A stretch of DNA of 64,000 bases from Toxorhynchites rutilus septentrionalis (Eukaryota; Arthropoda; Insecta; Diptera; Culicidae): contig NC_073745.1 in assembly GCF_029784135.1 (NCBI RefSeq), positions 78,053,569-78,117,568 of the forward strand. Direction: 5' to 3'. Shown piece after piece: positions 11,511 through 22,654 of the stretch. A program made the translations under genes and the position numbers. The first letter of the stretch is position 1. Each line of letters opens with the position of its first letter. A model generated the notes under the pieces. The model had not been told where the DNA came from. It saw only the letters and a list, made by a program, of their open reading frames with translations, and did no database searches.

Positions 11511-12749
11511 ATGGATGAAGAAATTCCCGACTTTGGTCAGCGTTTCAACGTGATGAGACACCGAAACCACCTGGTCGACTGTTCGTTCAAGGTGGACGAT
11601 AAGATCTACCATTGCCATAAACTGATCCTGTCGGCTGCAAGTCCTGTGTTCGAGGCCATGTTCTACGGTTCGCTGGCAGAGAAGCAAACCGTCAAGATCG
11701 CGGATATACGGCCGAGCGTGTTCGAACGGATGCTGGATTTTATCTATATAGGAACGATAGATTTCGAAAATATTCTTCAAATTGAAGAAATCCTAGAGCT
11801 TTACTATTGCGCCCGAAAGTACATGATCGACTGTCTTCACAAGCAGTGTGTCAACTATTTCGGTAACAGTATCAACCCTAATAATGTGTTGCCAATACTC
11901 GACATTGCGTACAGTATGAACCTTGAGGATATCATCTTCTTGTGTCTGTGCGTGCTGAAGCATTTCCTCACCTCTGGGATGAGTCTTAGCAATATAATAC
12001 TGGAGAGCAGCCATCATCTCTCCAAAAACTGCGTAGATCTAATTCTAGAGGATAATTATGAAGTTAAGGATAACATCATTTGCATGATTCGAGCCTGGTG
12101 TATCACCGAATGCGAACAAAATCGACTCGAAATCAGTAGCGACAGCTTGAAGACTATTCTGCAAGACATCGAGCTTCCGGAGAAGCTAAAAGACACAATC
12201 GTAGATTGTTGCTTCACAAGCTTTCAGCCGTTTTCATCGCCGGACAAGTACAACTGGACACCCGTACAACGAACTCATTATAAAGCTGTCCGGCCGTTGA
12301 TCATCGGTGACGAGATGTCTTTCGAAGCGAGCATCTCCTGCAATCGATTCATCGTCCTAAAATCTATCTCTATCAATAGTAGATTGACGCCCCAGCTGCA
12401 GCCAACTGACCTCCGTCGAGATACGTACACAGAAAACATTGCGGTGGAAATCTGCTCCAAATTTAACAACAAAGTCGATCCGATTTACCGGAAGCAACAT
12501 TTCATCTGTGACGTTGCCTTCAACAACAGCTTGGAAATCAAGCTAGAGAACCATATCGTTCTGTTCCCGGACATCAGCTATCTCATCCGACTCAAGTGGG
12601 GTCCCGAAAGCTTGGGGTACGAATATCCGCGGAGTATTTTGTCTTCTTATGGCAAGAGCAAGCAGTTCCGGGTCAATTTCAGCGAAAGTATATACCTGGA
12701 AACCGAGGGAAGTATTCTGAGTGGAATTATCTGTGATCTGTACAAGTAG
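11511..12749 (+). CDS. BTB-BACK-PHR-like protein
   Basis: The predicted product has 412 residues. Residues about 15-85 form a BTB/POZ domain (DCSFKVDDKIYHCHKLILSA, then SPVFEAMFYG and MLDFIYIG). Residues about 118-220 fit a BACK domain, and the C-terminal 160 residues resemble a PHR-type beta domain (EASISCNRFIVLKSISI). This order is that of BTBD1/2/3/6-type proteins, which act as Cullin-3 ubiquitin ligase substrate adaptors; that role is inferred from the family. I start at ATG 11511 because a 3' splice site (TTTCCGATTTCAG) precedes it, making the upstream in-frame ATG at 11457 intronic. Codons are less AT-biased than the flanks and the frame is intact. Confidence 0.88.
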   Translation: MDEEIPDFGQRFNVMRHRNHLVDCSFKVDDKIYHCHKLILSAASPVFEAMFYGSLAEKQTVKIADIRPSVFERMLDFIYIGTIDFENILQIEEILELYYCARKYMIDCLHKQCVNYFGNSINPNNVLPILDIAYSMNLEDIIFLCLCVLKHFLTSGMSLSNIILESSHHLSKNCVDLILEDNYEVKDNIICMIRAWCITECEQNRLEISSDSLKTILQDIELPEKLKDTIVDCCFTSFQPFSSPDKYNWTPVQRTHYKAVRPLIIGDEMSFEASISCNRFIVLKSISINSRLTPQLQPTDLRRDTYTENIAVEICSKFNNKVDPIYRKQHFICDVAFNNSLEIKLENHIVLFPDISYLIRLKWGPESLGYEYPRSILSSYGKSKQFRVNFSESIYLETEGSILSGIICDLYK

Positions 12750-12837
12750 GAAGTTCGGTGGGAAATCATTTTCCACCGGAACGGGAATGCAGGGATCAGG
12801 CTCTCGGACGGTGGATGTGCTTTAGAAATAGCTATTA

Positions 12838-12843
12838 AATAAA
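12838..12843 (+). terminator. Polyadenylation signal AATAAA (BTB gene)
   Basis: A canonical AATAAA lies 89 bp after the BTB stop codon on the same strand. Confidence 0.6.
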
Positions 12844-12849
12844 AGCTAA

Positions 12850-14030
12850 TTGTGCTGAGATATTTGTTAACTGAATACGATTTCATCAATTTGAATAGAT
12901 TATTGTGATTCGATTTTTCTCAAATTACCTGTATCAGATAATTAACGAATAAAGCGCTAGGTTAAAAATTCGAATAAAAATGCTATTTAAAGATCGTTTC
13001 ATTGCATCTTAACGGTTGAGAAATAGTTTTTTTTTTAATTCGTTTATTTTTACAGGCTCAGTTACTTAAGTTTAAGGGAGCCGAATTCTTAAATATAATT
13101 TTAAAACTATATATATAAACAATTTTCTTACATCTATGGTTAGTAAGGTGGAAAACCGATTACTCGCGGTGTACTCGAGTTTAGGAGGGTGACAAGAGAA
13201 ATAGTCATCATTGATCATTTATACTATAATAACAGAACAAACAACAAAGGGCCTCCTATTTATTTTGCTTTACGTACATGTACATTAGAGTGTAAATGAG
13301 AAAGGTCATCTCGATTTTTTTTTTACTCTAGTGAAGAAATACCGCATGCAAATTTTCAGCTCAACGTCAAAGTTTGACTTTTTGGAAAATCGGTATAATC
13401 GTAAAATAACCGAAGAGGGAAGTACATAAAATAGGGGTTTAAAAAAAAAATTTGATGTTGTAAGCTTAAAAGAGAAGAGAAAGAAAAACAAAATTTTTGA
13501 CAACCCCTCGAACGTGAGGTTCTTCTAGTGATCCCCGATTTTTGAAATTAATCATTCATCCACTAATCGAATACTTTTCAGCAGTTTGTTATTCGATACG
13601 ATTAATCGCCCCAAATAATTGATTAATCGAATAATCGTCGTGCTGAGAGAACGAATTCGTTAGACTAATATTTCTCACTAGCTGACCCGGCAAACTTCGT
13701 CCCGCCCAGAATTTGTTTTTTGTTATCAATACCTTCAAACATTCACGTTTTCTCACTAAGCGCAAGTTCTTCTAATCGACACTGTTGAATTTACCTTTTA
13801 CTAAAAAAATCCCAGTACTTCTCCCAAAACTCATTATTATAATATCAGATTAATTTCAGACACAATTCTCGTTCAAGATTTTTCAACCACTTGCAAATAA
13901 CACATGGAATAAATGTTTGTTACAGAAAATATGATAGAATAAAGACAGACCCCTTCCCTCTTCTCCATTTAGAGAGGGGGGAGGATTATCTAACCACCGT
14001 CAAAACATTTATTGCACCCTAAACCTTCGT
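12850..14030. other. Repeat remnants, no gene
   Basis: 13030-13260 holds a T-rich stretch plus ACAGGCTCAGTTACTTAAG, which I associate with retroelement debris. 13290-13500 is distantly related to the foldback MITE at 6932. 13530-13680 (GTGATCCCCGATTTTTGAAA, ATTAATCG motifs) is a fragment of the family at 37478-37780. None is complete. Confidence 0.4.
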
Positions 14031-14033
14031 TTA

Positions 14034-15290
14034 CAGTGTTGTGATGGTCCTTTTCAGTCTCAAGTTATAGCGCGTCAAAGATGGAGTCCACCAAGCAGGA
14101 CATTCGCCATATTTTACGTTTTTACTACCTGCGAGGTAAAACGAAGGCGGCCGAAAAAATTCGTGTAGTTTACGGACCCGATACTGTAACGATTCGCACA
14201 GCACAGCGTTGGTTTGATCGATTTCGCTCTGGTATAGTGGCTGTCGAAGATACACCCCATTCTGGTAAGGCTAAGGTTACTTTGGATAGGAGTACGCACG
14301 AAAATTTGATTGTACGAATAGAAACAAACAATTTTGTTCGATAGAAGCTGACGAATACGAACGAAGCAAGGGGGAAGCAATGTAACCACATCAATACAAC
14401 TCAATGTGGTTGTTTAGCTTCACTATTGCATACAATTCATACGTCCACTTTTCTGCATCCAGTGTCACCGCCGCCTATGCCAATCGTCGTGGAAACCGAT
14501 AAAATCGTTGAAATCATCCAAGTAGACCGCCATGTGAGCACTCGCTAGATTGGCCAGGAACTGGGTATAGACCATAAAACCGCTTGGAACCATTTTCAAA
14601 GATTGGATTCCAAAATAGGCTGGATATATTGGTGCCACACGAGTTGACACAAAAAAATCTTTTAGAACGAATCAACGCTTGCGATGCACTGCTGAAACGG
14701 AACGAACTCGACCCATTTCAGAAGAAGATGGTAACTGGTGATGAAAAGTGGATCACGTACGACAACCTAAAGCGAAAAAAGTCATGGTTGAAGCGCGATG
14801 AGCCGGCCCAAATCATCGCCAAGCCCGGATTGACGGCCAGGAAGGTTTTGCTGTGTATTTGGTGGGATTGGAAGGAAATCATCCACTATGAGTTGCTCAT
14901 CTATGGCCAGACCCTCAACTCGGTTCTCTACTGTGAGCAGCTTGACCGTTTGAAGCAGGCGATTGGCCAGAAGCGACCAGAAATGATCAATAGGAATGGT
15001 GTTGTTTTCCACCAGAACAACGCTCGGCCTCACACATCTTTTAAGACTCACCAGTTGACTAAGTTGACCTCAAAAGAGGCTTGCGAAAACTGTCTGTCTG
15101 AGTTTTTTGCAAACAAAGAAGGGGGGGGGGATTATAAGGGAGGGATAAGGAAGTTGCCTTCTAAATGGCAACAAGTTTGCGAACAAAACGGCGCATATTT
15201 GACTTAAATTGGATAATTTTAAGTATGTTAAAAAAAGCCTCAAATTTCGATCAGAAATACGACATTTCTTTTTCCCCAACCCAATATAAG
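14034..15290 (+). mobile_element. Internally deleted mariner element
   Basis: The interval contains the mariner transposase relic described in the next entry. The 3' end reads TTTTTCCCCAACCCAATATA, like a mariner terminal repeat; the 5' end around 14034 is less clear, so boundaries are approximate. Confidence 0.6.
14081..15207 (+). pseudogene. Mariner transposase, defective
   Basis: The N-terminal half (14081-14343) reads a mariner helix-turn-helix with HILRFYYLRGKTKAAEKI and TAQRWFDRFRSG, ending at a premature stop. A second open block (14584-15207) contains VTGDEKWITYDN (first catalytic Asp), WDWKEIIHYELL and HQNNARPHTS, in which the usual second Asp is Asn. The region that should carry the third Asp (YSPDLAPSDYH type) is deleted; the sequence passes straight to FFANKE and the C-terminal KLPSKWQQVCEQNGAY. 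With one catalytic residue substituted and another lost it cannot be active. Confidence 0.9.
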
Positions 15291-16119
15291 CATCAATGAT
15301 GCTTATTAAAGGCTGCCATCACAAGTGACGTTAGTAAGCTTTAGTAATGCTTATGTGTAGATGTAACTAGAACATTGAAAGAGCCGTATATTTCACCTTT
15401 TTAACATTATATCCACCCTATATTGATTTATAGAGCGTGATAAGCAATTTTTCAGTATCCTGTATGTGGATACACGCTGATTTAAGAATATTTATTAGTG
15501 CTTACAGGTTCTGAATTGGGACTATTAGGGATTCCTTCCACACCAAAGGCCCATGATCAGTTAGTAAAAATTTATTTATAAGGTCCAGCAAGATGTAATC
15601 AATGACATGAAAGCAATCTTCAATTAATCTAGCATTAACATTGTCTACTCCAACCATTTTTCCTCCAGCCGTTCATTGCAATTGGTTGAAAACATTCATA
15701 TCTACAACTACTATGATACTCCAACGCAAAAAAAAACGAAATTCGGTTTTTTTTTCTTGTTATTAATTAAAAGTAAGCAGCTGAATATAATTAATGAAAG
15801 TATAAATTATAAAATTATTATAAAAAGCATATCCCCGAAACTGTAACTGTAAAAAATAACCATATGCTACCGAATAGTTTACAGTTTACAATTCTTTCAC
15901 AAGTGTGTGTGTGTGCGACCATTGTGTTTAGCGAATAACTATACGAATGTCAAACATTTGTATTTTTCTTTTACACGTATAAATATAACAACGATTAATA
16001 TATGAATTCGTTCAATGCGGTGATAAAAAGAACTAAAATCAAACGAGAATAGTCCGGTAATGATCTCATGCATTATATTCAATGAATATTCCACGCCACT
16101 AACATCAATTAATACATTT
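15291..16119. repeat. Mostly unassigned; right part is a dispersed repeat
   Basis: 15291-15840 shows nothing supportable. From about 15840 to 16119 the sequence is an inverted diverged copy of about 47790-48070 (shared ACTGTAACTGTAAAA, CTTTCACAAGTGTGT and GAATATTCCACGCCACTAAC motifs). That second copy lacks the insertion that begins here at 16120. Confidence 0.6.
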
Positions 16120-16674
16120 CTCGCGTAACTTTTGAAAAGGTCCGATGTAACATTTTCGCCAACTCGAGAAAAACGAAGTTGAAGACCCGAACATTATTTC
16201 GCGAATTGTTTTAAAAGCTATCGATCTTTATCACTGTTTTCACCACTAGCTGTCAAGAATAACTCTGTAAGACCAATCGTAACTGTTGTTCCGTTATTTG
16301 AGATTAAGGTTGAAGCCTCGGAGCGAAAAAATGTTACATTGGACGTTTTGACTGCCCGATTATTATTGTTTTCACTCGTTGAATTGCACTGAAATCGATA
16401 ACAACACCTGTAAGAAACAAATTCCAAAACGACCGAAGTACAACTGTGAGTTGTTTTGAATGCTTTGTTACTTCGGACATTTCAGCCGTCGGAGGAAAGT
16501 GGCGTCCGAAGTAACAGCCGGGTGCTTAAAATCCGAATCTGTACATTGGATATTTTTTGTATCGGCGACAAAAAGATGAAGAAGATAGATACGTGAACGA
16601 TTGTTTTTGTAATACATTCAATGATTAAAAACTAATAGCGTGCATCCATTAACTCGATTTGTTTACATTTTTCA

Positions 16675-18156
16675 TTGCAAAAATCGGCTGGTACCGATAA
16701 TGTCAACGCGAAAGTGATTCAAGATTGCTTTCACATCATTGGACACGATCTGCTGGACCTGATAAATGACTCTTTACGAACTGGGCACGTGCCAAAGGTT
16801 TGGAAGGAATCCCTTGTGGTTCCAATCCCCAAAGTTAATGGGACGGATAAAGCCGAAGAGTACCGCCCTATTAACATGCTGCACATATTAGAGAAACTGG
16901 TAGAACTTGTTGTGAAAGGTCAGCTGATACATTTTATAGATAATAACAGTTTGCTAATTCCAGAACAGTCGGGATATCGAGAGGGACACTCTTGTGAAAC
17001 CGCGCTGAATCTGGTATTAGCAAAATGGAAAGAGAATATCGAGGCGAAAGAGACTATATTTGCGGTATTTCTGGATCTTAAACGCGCTTTTGAAACAATT
17101 TCTAGGCCCTTATTGTTACAAACACTGAAGCGCATTGGAATTGTAGGGATGGCGTACAAATGGTTTGAAAGCTATTTGTGCGATAGAACTCAAAAGACTC
17201 GTTTCAACGATTCTGTTTCCGATCCCATTGGCAACTCACTCGGGGTGCCACAGGGAAGTGTTTTAGGGCCCATTTTGTTTATTTTATACATAAATGATCT
17301 GCGACGAATTTTACGATACTGTGACATTAATTTGTTCGCGGATGATACTGTCCTGTTCATCGCAGCTAAGGATATAAAAGAAACCGCGGAACACATAGAC
17401 GAAGATTTGCATTCTCTGGCTCAGTGGCTTAAATTTAAACAATTAAAGTTAAATGTTGGCAAAACAAAATACATGCTCATTTCTGCAGCAAACTCCAGTA
17501 TTGACGTAAATTTTGAAATAGATGGTGAGACATTAGAACGCGTGAAAGAAATCAAATACTTAGGAGTTATTATTGATGACACGTTAACTTTCAAGTCTCA
17601 CATCAATAATGTCATCAAAAAGATTGCCAAGAAGTACGGCGTTTTGTGTCGTTTGAAGAAAGAGTTGACAATAAACAGTAAAATTAAATTGTATAAATCA
17701 TTGATTTCACCGCACATAGATTTTTGCTCGTCGATCCTCTTCCTTGCAAATAATACACAATTAACGAGATTGCAGCGTTTACAAAATAAAGTAATGCGTT
17801 TGATTTTAAGATGTAGTAGATACACTTCCTCCAGTTTGATGTTGGACGCGCTACAGTGGCTATCTGTGAAGCAAAGAATTTATTACATGACAATGGTGTT
17901 CATCTTCAAAATTTTGAACGATATGCTGCCTCGATATTTGTGTGATCGAATTGAAAGAGGAAGTGATGTTCATAGATACAATACAAGAAACGCGAATGAT
18001 GCAAGAACACCCAACTTTATGTTTAGTAGGTCGCAGAACTCGTTGTTATATAAAGGTATAAATTTCTTCAATTCGATGCCCAGAGAAATTAAACGTGCGG
18101 CAACAATGGCAGAGTTCAAGAAAATGTGTATTTCACACGTAAAATCTGTTTTGTAA
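16675..18156 (+). CDS. Non-LTR reverse transcriptase, 5'-truncated ORF
   Basis: An open frame of 493 codons starts within the reverse transcriptase domain (AGTDNVNAKVI) and shows EEYRPINMLHILEKLVE, EQSGYREGHSCETAL, FAVFLDLKRAFETI, GVPQGSVLGPILFILYINDL and the catalytic FADDTVLF box. The C-terminal half fits the thumb and post-RT region of Jockey/CR1-like LINEs. The catalytic Asp pair is present and there are no internal stops, so the copy is fairly young, but the endonuclease and ORF1 are missing and it cannot transpose alone. The first Met falls by chance after the truncation point. Confidence 0.9.
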   Translation: MQKSAGTDNVNAKVIQDCFHIIGHDLLDLINDSLRTGHVPKVWKESLVVPIPKVNGTDKAEEYRPINMLHILEKLVELVVKGQLIHFIDNNSLLIPEQSGYREGHSCETALNLVLAKWKENIEAKETIFAVFLDLKRAFETISRPLLLQTLKRIGIVGMAYKWFESYLCDRTQKTRFNDSVSDPIGNSLGVPQGSVLGPILFILYINDLRRILRYCDINLFADDTVLFIAAKDIKETAEHIDEDLHSLAQWLKFKQLKLNVGKTKYMLISAANSSIDVNFEIDGETLERVKEIKYLGVIIDDTLTFKSHINNVIKKIAKKYGVLCRLKKELTINSKIKLYKSLISPHIDFCSSILFLANNTQLTRLQRLQNKVMRLILRCSRYTSSSLMLDALQWLSVKQRIYYMTMVFIFKILNDMLPRYLCDRIERGSDVHRYNTRNANDARTPNFMFSRSQNSLLYKGINFFNSMPREIKRAATMAEFKKMCISHVKSVL

Positions 18157-18504
18157 ACAGGTTTTATAATTTTTCCTAAATCATTCATTTATGTTTGCAA
18201 TTGATAAAAATTAATAAAATTTATTTACAGGTTAAACTACCATGTTCGTACTGATGATGATGATTTTTTTTTTGTTTTGTTTATGTATATTGTAAAAAAA
18301 AAAGTAATAAGCGTTGTCTACAAGAGTTTGAGCCTCGCGCGCGTTTGGTCGGCCTGGACTATGTTAATGGAACACTGGCAGAACACTGATATATAATGAA
18401 ATTTTTATGTGGGTCTGAAGTGGAAACTGGAATGGGGATAGCTCATTCAGAATTGTCGTAAACTATCTTATCATAAGATGGTTATATCGAGTATTTGTGA
18501 ATGT

Positions 18505-18640
18505 GGCAGATCTCTATCATGTTCTAAGTAGACACTTTTAGATATTGGGTTCGATTCCCAATCTGTCAAGGATCTTCCCGGGTTGGAAATTTTCTTGACA
18601 TGCCTTAAAAAAACTTTGGGTCTGAAGTTGGGATTATCAT
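18505..18640 (+). mobile_element. SINE fragment (Feilai-like)
   Basis: GGGTTCGATTCCCAATCTG is a good pol III B-box, followed by AAGGATCTTCCCGGGTTGGA and a TTTTCTTGACATGCC stretch, which I recognise as the conserved body of a tRNA-derived Aedes SINE (Feilai type). The head is degenerate and no tail is visible. It lies within the 3' region of the LINE insertion. Confidence 0.6.
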
Positions 18641-18898
18641 TATGATAATGTCGATAAGGATAGGACCATTGTTTTTCTTTTAAAGTTTTTGCCTATTTAT
18701 GATGTTCGATTAATAGAAATTCATGCCTGCAACAGAGTCAGTTCGCTGTTTTGTTTTATAATACTGATATCTTAATTTGGTTAAATATAAATATTATCTA
18801 TTAGATAAATCGGCCAGTTCAAACCTTTGTAGGGGTATGAGGTGGGTCATCATCATCATTACATTTGTTACATAGGACCTTTCCAAAAGTTACGCGAG

Positions 18899-19089
18899 AT
18901 TCCATTGAACAATATTCTAAAATAGGAAAAAGGTCACTTGTCCAAAAAAGTTACTCCTATACTCGCGGCTCGACCTTGGTGTAACTGTCGCAGGTGTAGT
19001 TTGATTCAAAACTGGAAAACACCGCACCACCCATTTATCCAGTGGTGCCGGGTAATGTTTCTATTTATTCGCACAGCGAGAGAAAATAT
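18899..19089. repeat. Right flank of the outer dispersed repeat
   Basis: About 18899-18985 is the continuation of the repeat copied in inverse orientation near 47750-47800 (AAAGTTACTCCTATACTCGCG / GTCACTTGTCCAAAAA). Nothing else recognised. Confidence 0.5.
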
Positions 19090-20299
19090 CCCAGCAAACA
19101 TTAAATCGCATAACAAGCGTATATATAACATCATATGCCCTAAAATTTGGTTGGCATATAATGTGCCTAACTGGCATATGCATGCAAAAGTGGAGGCCAT
19201 ATACATACATGGCAAATGCTTACCGAATTTGTTTGGATGAATATGCAACTTTGACCGGCTATAATAGCGATTCCCAGCAAACATTAAATCGTATAACTTT
19301 GCACATGATAAGTCACATATAATTTCGTATCAAATCACAATCGCATAAAATATCAATCAAAATATCGATCATATATATCTAAAATCGCATAAAATGCAAA
19401 AACACGATTTTCCATGTCATCGATGGATTGAGTGGTAACGTTGTCGTATCAAATCGCATATCAGTCCAAAAAGCATCGCATATCGTTATATACGGCTTTA
19501 TATGCGTACAAAATATGGCATATACGTATATCGCCTCCACTTTTGTGTGTATATGCTAGTTATCTGCATCATATATCATACAAATGTGTCTTGGTTGTAT
19601 GTATATCGCCTCCAATTACAGCTATTCATACGACTTAATGTTTGCTGGGTTATGTTGAATTGAATTGCGATCTAATATGAATATATTCATGAATTGTCGA
19701 AGCACCAAATATAACTTTTGCCATACTCATATACGATTTATTACAGACATAGAAAAAAACAAATGGCGCAAAATATTTTCGTGAAATGTTTATTATAGCC
19801 TCACGAATCGCCATTTTTATATATGAGTATTTATGTTTGTAGAAATAATAATTGTTTGATTGACTTGTGTTGGAAGTGGAATATGAATGTTTAAAATGGC
19901 ATAGATTGATGTTTGGTGAAAACTGCTGCGATGTGGGTTCAAACTCCGGTCGTCTGGATTATCATCCACCAGCTATTCAACAGCAGTTAAAACTTTCGAG
20001 TGCATCAGCATTTCATTGCCATTTCAATATGATCTTTATTAGGATCTAATTTGATTTACTGTTTCATGATTTTCTTCAGCATGCAACACGATTTACTACA
20101 GTACTGAATTGATTTAAATTATACGCTTATGCGATACACAAACTGCATCAGCGTAATATACGCATTTGATGCGGATTAAATATATTTTACGACAATGTGC
20201 ATCATAAAATTTATTTTTATTATACCGAATTGCGACTTAATTTGATGGTATATAAAATAGAAATTTTTCATTTTATGCGATTTCAAATATACACGATAC
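19090..20299. mobile_element. CCCAGCAAAC-ended element, copy 1 (interrupted)
   Basis: It starts with CCCAGCAAACATTAAATCGC and is colinear with the complete copy at 51401-52364 until about 20299, where similarity stops before the expected right terminus. A second, shorter member is nested at 19273-19649. It contains a tRNA-like segment on the minus strand near 19925-19975. No coding capacity. Confidence 0.8.
19273..19649. mobile_element. Nested short CCCAGCAAAC MITE
   Basis: Inverted ends CCCAGCAAACATTAAATCGT and ACTTAATGTTTGCTGGG enclose 377 bp. The uninterrupted site in the copy at 51401-52364 reads GCGATTATG, while here it is GCGATT, element, TTATG, giving a TT duplication. It therefore inserted into a relative of its own family. 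Confidence 0.85.
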
Positions 20300-21746
20300 C
20301 CTTAGAAAAATCCTCGGTCGAAAACTACTAAATACATTTGGTAATGCAAAATTATTAGAATGTACAAATTTTTTGTACATATTGTTAACAAACCCGCATC
20401 CCTACCAGAGATTAGTATATTTTACGGGGCTCTGGCAACCCTATCCCAACCAATTGAAATTGAGCGTAGGCAGCATAAAGCAGGGCTCGCGCTAAGGGGG
20501 CTCACGTTTTGTTTACTGTTTGGAGTCATATATGTTAATATTTGATTACGTTGGATAGTTTCCTTTGGCAAGCAATGTTTTTATACCCACCCGGAAGCTT
20601 TCATGGCGATTTGCAATTAAAATCACTGCTACAGGATCGCTTGGAGCACTTCATTTTTAAATTTAGGTTATGATTTCTATGCTCATGAGTTTCTATGCTG
20701 GCTACAGAATGGCGGCCATCTTAGCAATCCCTTGATATTTTACTCGATAACATTAGTAAGCTTGGATAGTGTCATATCTGAAAATTGGTGAGAAAAGCGC
20801 GTATTAACCATTTTCATTGTTCCCATAAGGCAATACGGAGGTATAATAAGGATATAATACTGATACGTGCATTTTCGGCGAGAAAATGTAGCTGATATTG
20901 GGCTTCCGAATCATGGTTCTGCTTGACATATGTGTTTATTAGTACGGTCGAAAATGACTATAGATTGGTAGTATTTACCAAAAAATTCGTTATATTTACT
21001 AATTATTTCTCTCAGTGTACATACTTTGATTGATATCGAGATGGAAAATGAAAGGTGGGAAGATTTTTTAAATCTGTGACGTCACAGATTTTGTTTATGT
21101 ATGTTACTTTTCTTATAATAGTTCACTACATCGGAAAAGTGTTGTTACTAAAAGTAAAAATAAGCAAATGAAATGAACGAACTAGTTTTTTTTCCTAAAT
21201 CAATGCTAGCGTTCAAAATCATAAGGGCCCGACATTTTAACAGAAACTGAAATTTCAGTATTTTTGAAGTGTTCTAAATTTAATTTCAATTCAATTTTAC
21301 TTCTCGTTACGTCGACTAAAAACGAACAAAGTCAGAGTCACACAATCTTTTGTTCCTTTGACGGATAAACATTTGACAGTGCATGGGAAAAAAGTTGCAA
21401 GTTTTTTTCATGTAGAATGAACTTGAAAAATAAATTCAATTGACTCCGTATGACTTAGATTGAGACGAAAAGTTTTCCGCTTGCGTCTTAATTTTAGACG
21501 ACTGAAGTTTTCAGCACCTTAATTGTGAAAAAAATAATTACAATTGCTGACAAAAATCAAACTTCCATGAAGTTGATCTAGAATCCAAACATAGTAGACA
21601 TTAGAATACTATTTCTGAAATCAAAGAAAAAAATAAACATTTTAGTTCGTAATATGTTCTGTTTGTTTCATAATGCGAAAAATATGATTTGGAAATCTGT
21701 AATTAGCTTCTGTATATTCTCTTTCAACGTTATTCGTTGACACATT
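20300..21746. other. No gene recognised
   Basis: No coding, RNA or complete element was identified. A 19-bp match to the right part of the CCCAGCAAAC family occurs at 21018-21036 (ACATACTTTGATTGATAT), which hints that copy 1 once continued there and was split by an insertion. Confidence 0.4.
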
Positions 21747-22369
21747 TGTCTTATATTTGCTTTATACTTTTATTCAAAAAAAGGTTTTATTCATTTCTTG
21801 TCACTCCACGCGTGCATCCGCGTCGAGTGTCATACAAGAACTGTCTTAATGCTAGTTACATGTGTCTTAAGCTAACTTAGCCAACAGTTTGTGGAGAGTT
21901 TCATTGGGAGGAGCCAAGTCGATTTCAAAGGGGAATAGCCAATCAATCGAATGCAGTGTTCGATGTGAATGGTGTCAAGAAATAAAATTGCTTACTGCGC
22001 TCATAAGCGCGCATATCGATTTCATGGGAAATCGTAAAGTGTCACGACGACTTTGTGTACGGTCGCGTATTTAATCAGAATAGAACTGGGTTTGTTTTGG
22101 TTTCTGGTTTATTGCCTTTAGCTGCGCGCGACATGATGTAAGGGTGCATTCATATCGCCCGCGCATGTTGGCATGGACGAATGTGGGAGAAAAACAATTA
22201 ACGAAATAATGCAGTTGCGCTTGAGGAATGTTTCGTGGGAATCGTAAATTGAAGTGACCACGCATGAGTCATTTATTTTGAAACAATCAACTGCTTATGA
22301 GGAGAAGGATAATTTGTATATTGGGAGTTTTAAGATGGACTTTGGAACGGGGTTTGAAATCATACTACA
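21747..22369 (-). repeat. 3' LTR of the Gypsy element
   Basis: 623 bp, bounded TG/CA, same length and apparently same sequence as 29658-30280. Short open frames within it occur identically in both LTRs and are not genes. Confidence 0.93.
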
Positions 22370-22384
22370 CCATCCCTCTTTAAG
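22370..22384 (-). promoter_or_regulatory. Polypurine tract
   Basis: On the minus strand CTTAAAGAGGGATGG abuts the 3' LTR, the expected place and composition for the plus-strand priming tract. Confidence 0.7.
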
Positions 22385-22654
22385 AGAATGATGTAATGCA
22401 ATGGAATCATTCTTAGTATTCAGATTATGGATTAATTATTCCTTGGCTTCTCTCAATGTTACAAATATTTTATAGACTTTTTATAGGTTTCTAAACTTTT
22501 ATTTTCCAAAGCTGTTGGTATATTGTAAACAATGGTATGTGGTTTTGTATAATATTGGTAATTTGATATATTTCTAAAGATTTCTATAAATAATTGTAAT
22601 ATAATTGGTTTTTGCGAATGAAGTAACTTCTCTAAAAATGAATGTTGTTTGATT

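Larger units (their letters stand above)
16671..18858 (+). mobile_element. 5'-truncated non-LTR retrotransposon insertion
   Basis: The insertion is bracketed by TTACATTT at 16663-16670 and 18859-18866, and the second copy of the host element (near 43355) has that sequence only once. It begins inside the reverse transcriptase domain, has a roughly 700-bp 3' region and ends in a (TCA)n tail. Truncation at the 5' end, a simple-repeat tail and a variable target duplication are typical of target-primed reverse transcription. The 3' region contains a SINE-like segment at 18505-18640. Confidence 0.8.
16120..18898. mobile_element. CTCGCGTAACTTTTG TIR element interrupted by a LINE
   Basis: Ends are inverted: CTCGCGTAACTTTTGAAAAGG at the left (16120) and its complement at the right (ending 18898). 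The element is flanked by ATTT and ATTC, a likely 4-bp target duplication, because the related empty site near 47790-47810 reads straight through ACATTTCATTGAACAAT. A second copy is at 42028-43390. It has no coding capacity of its own; the LINE at 16671-18858 was inserted near its right end. Confidence 0.8.

Noticed and set aside
13680..13720. GCTGACCCGGCAAACTTCG as a named element
   Set aside because: I recall this as a widespread insect repeat motif, but no boundaries or coding sequence are present here.
21889..22265. Open frames of 61 and 64 codons inside the LTR, repeated at 29800-30176
   Set aside because: They occur identically in both LTRs because the LTRs are identical; no protein family is recognisable.
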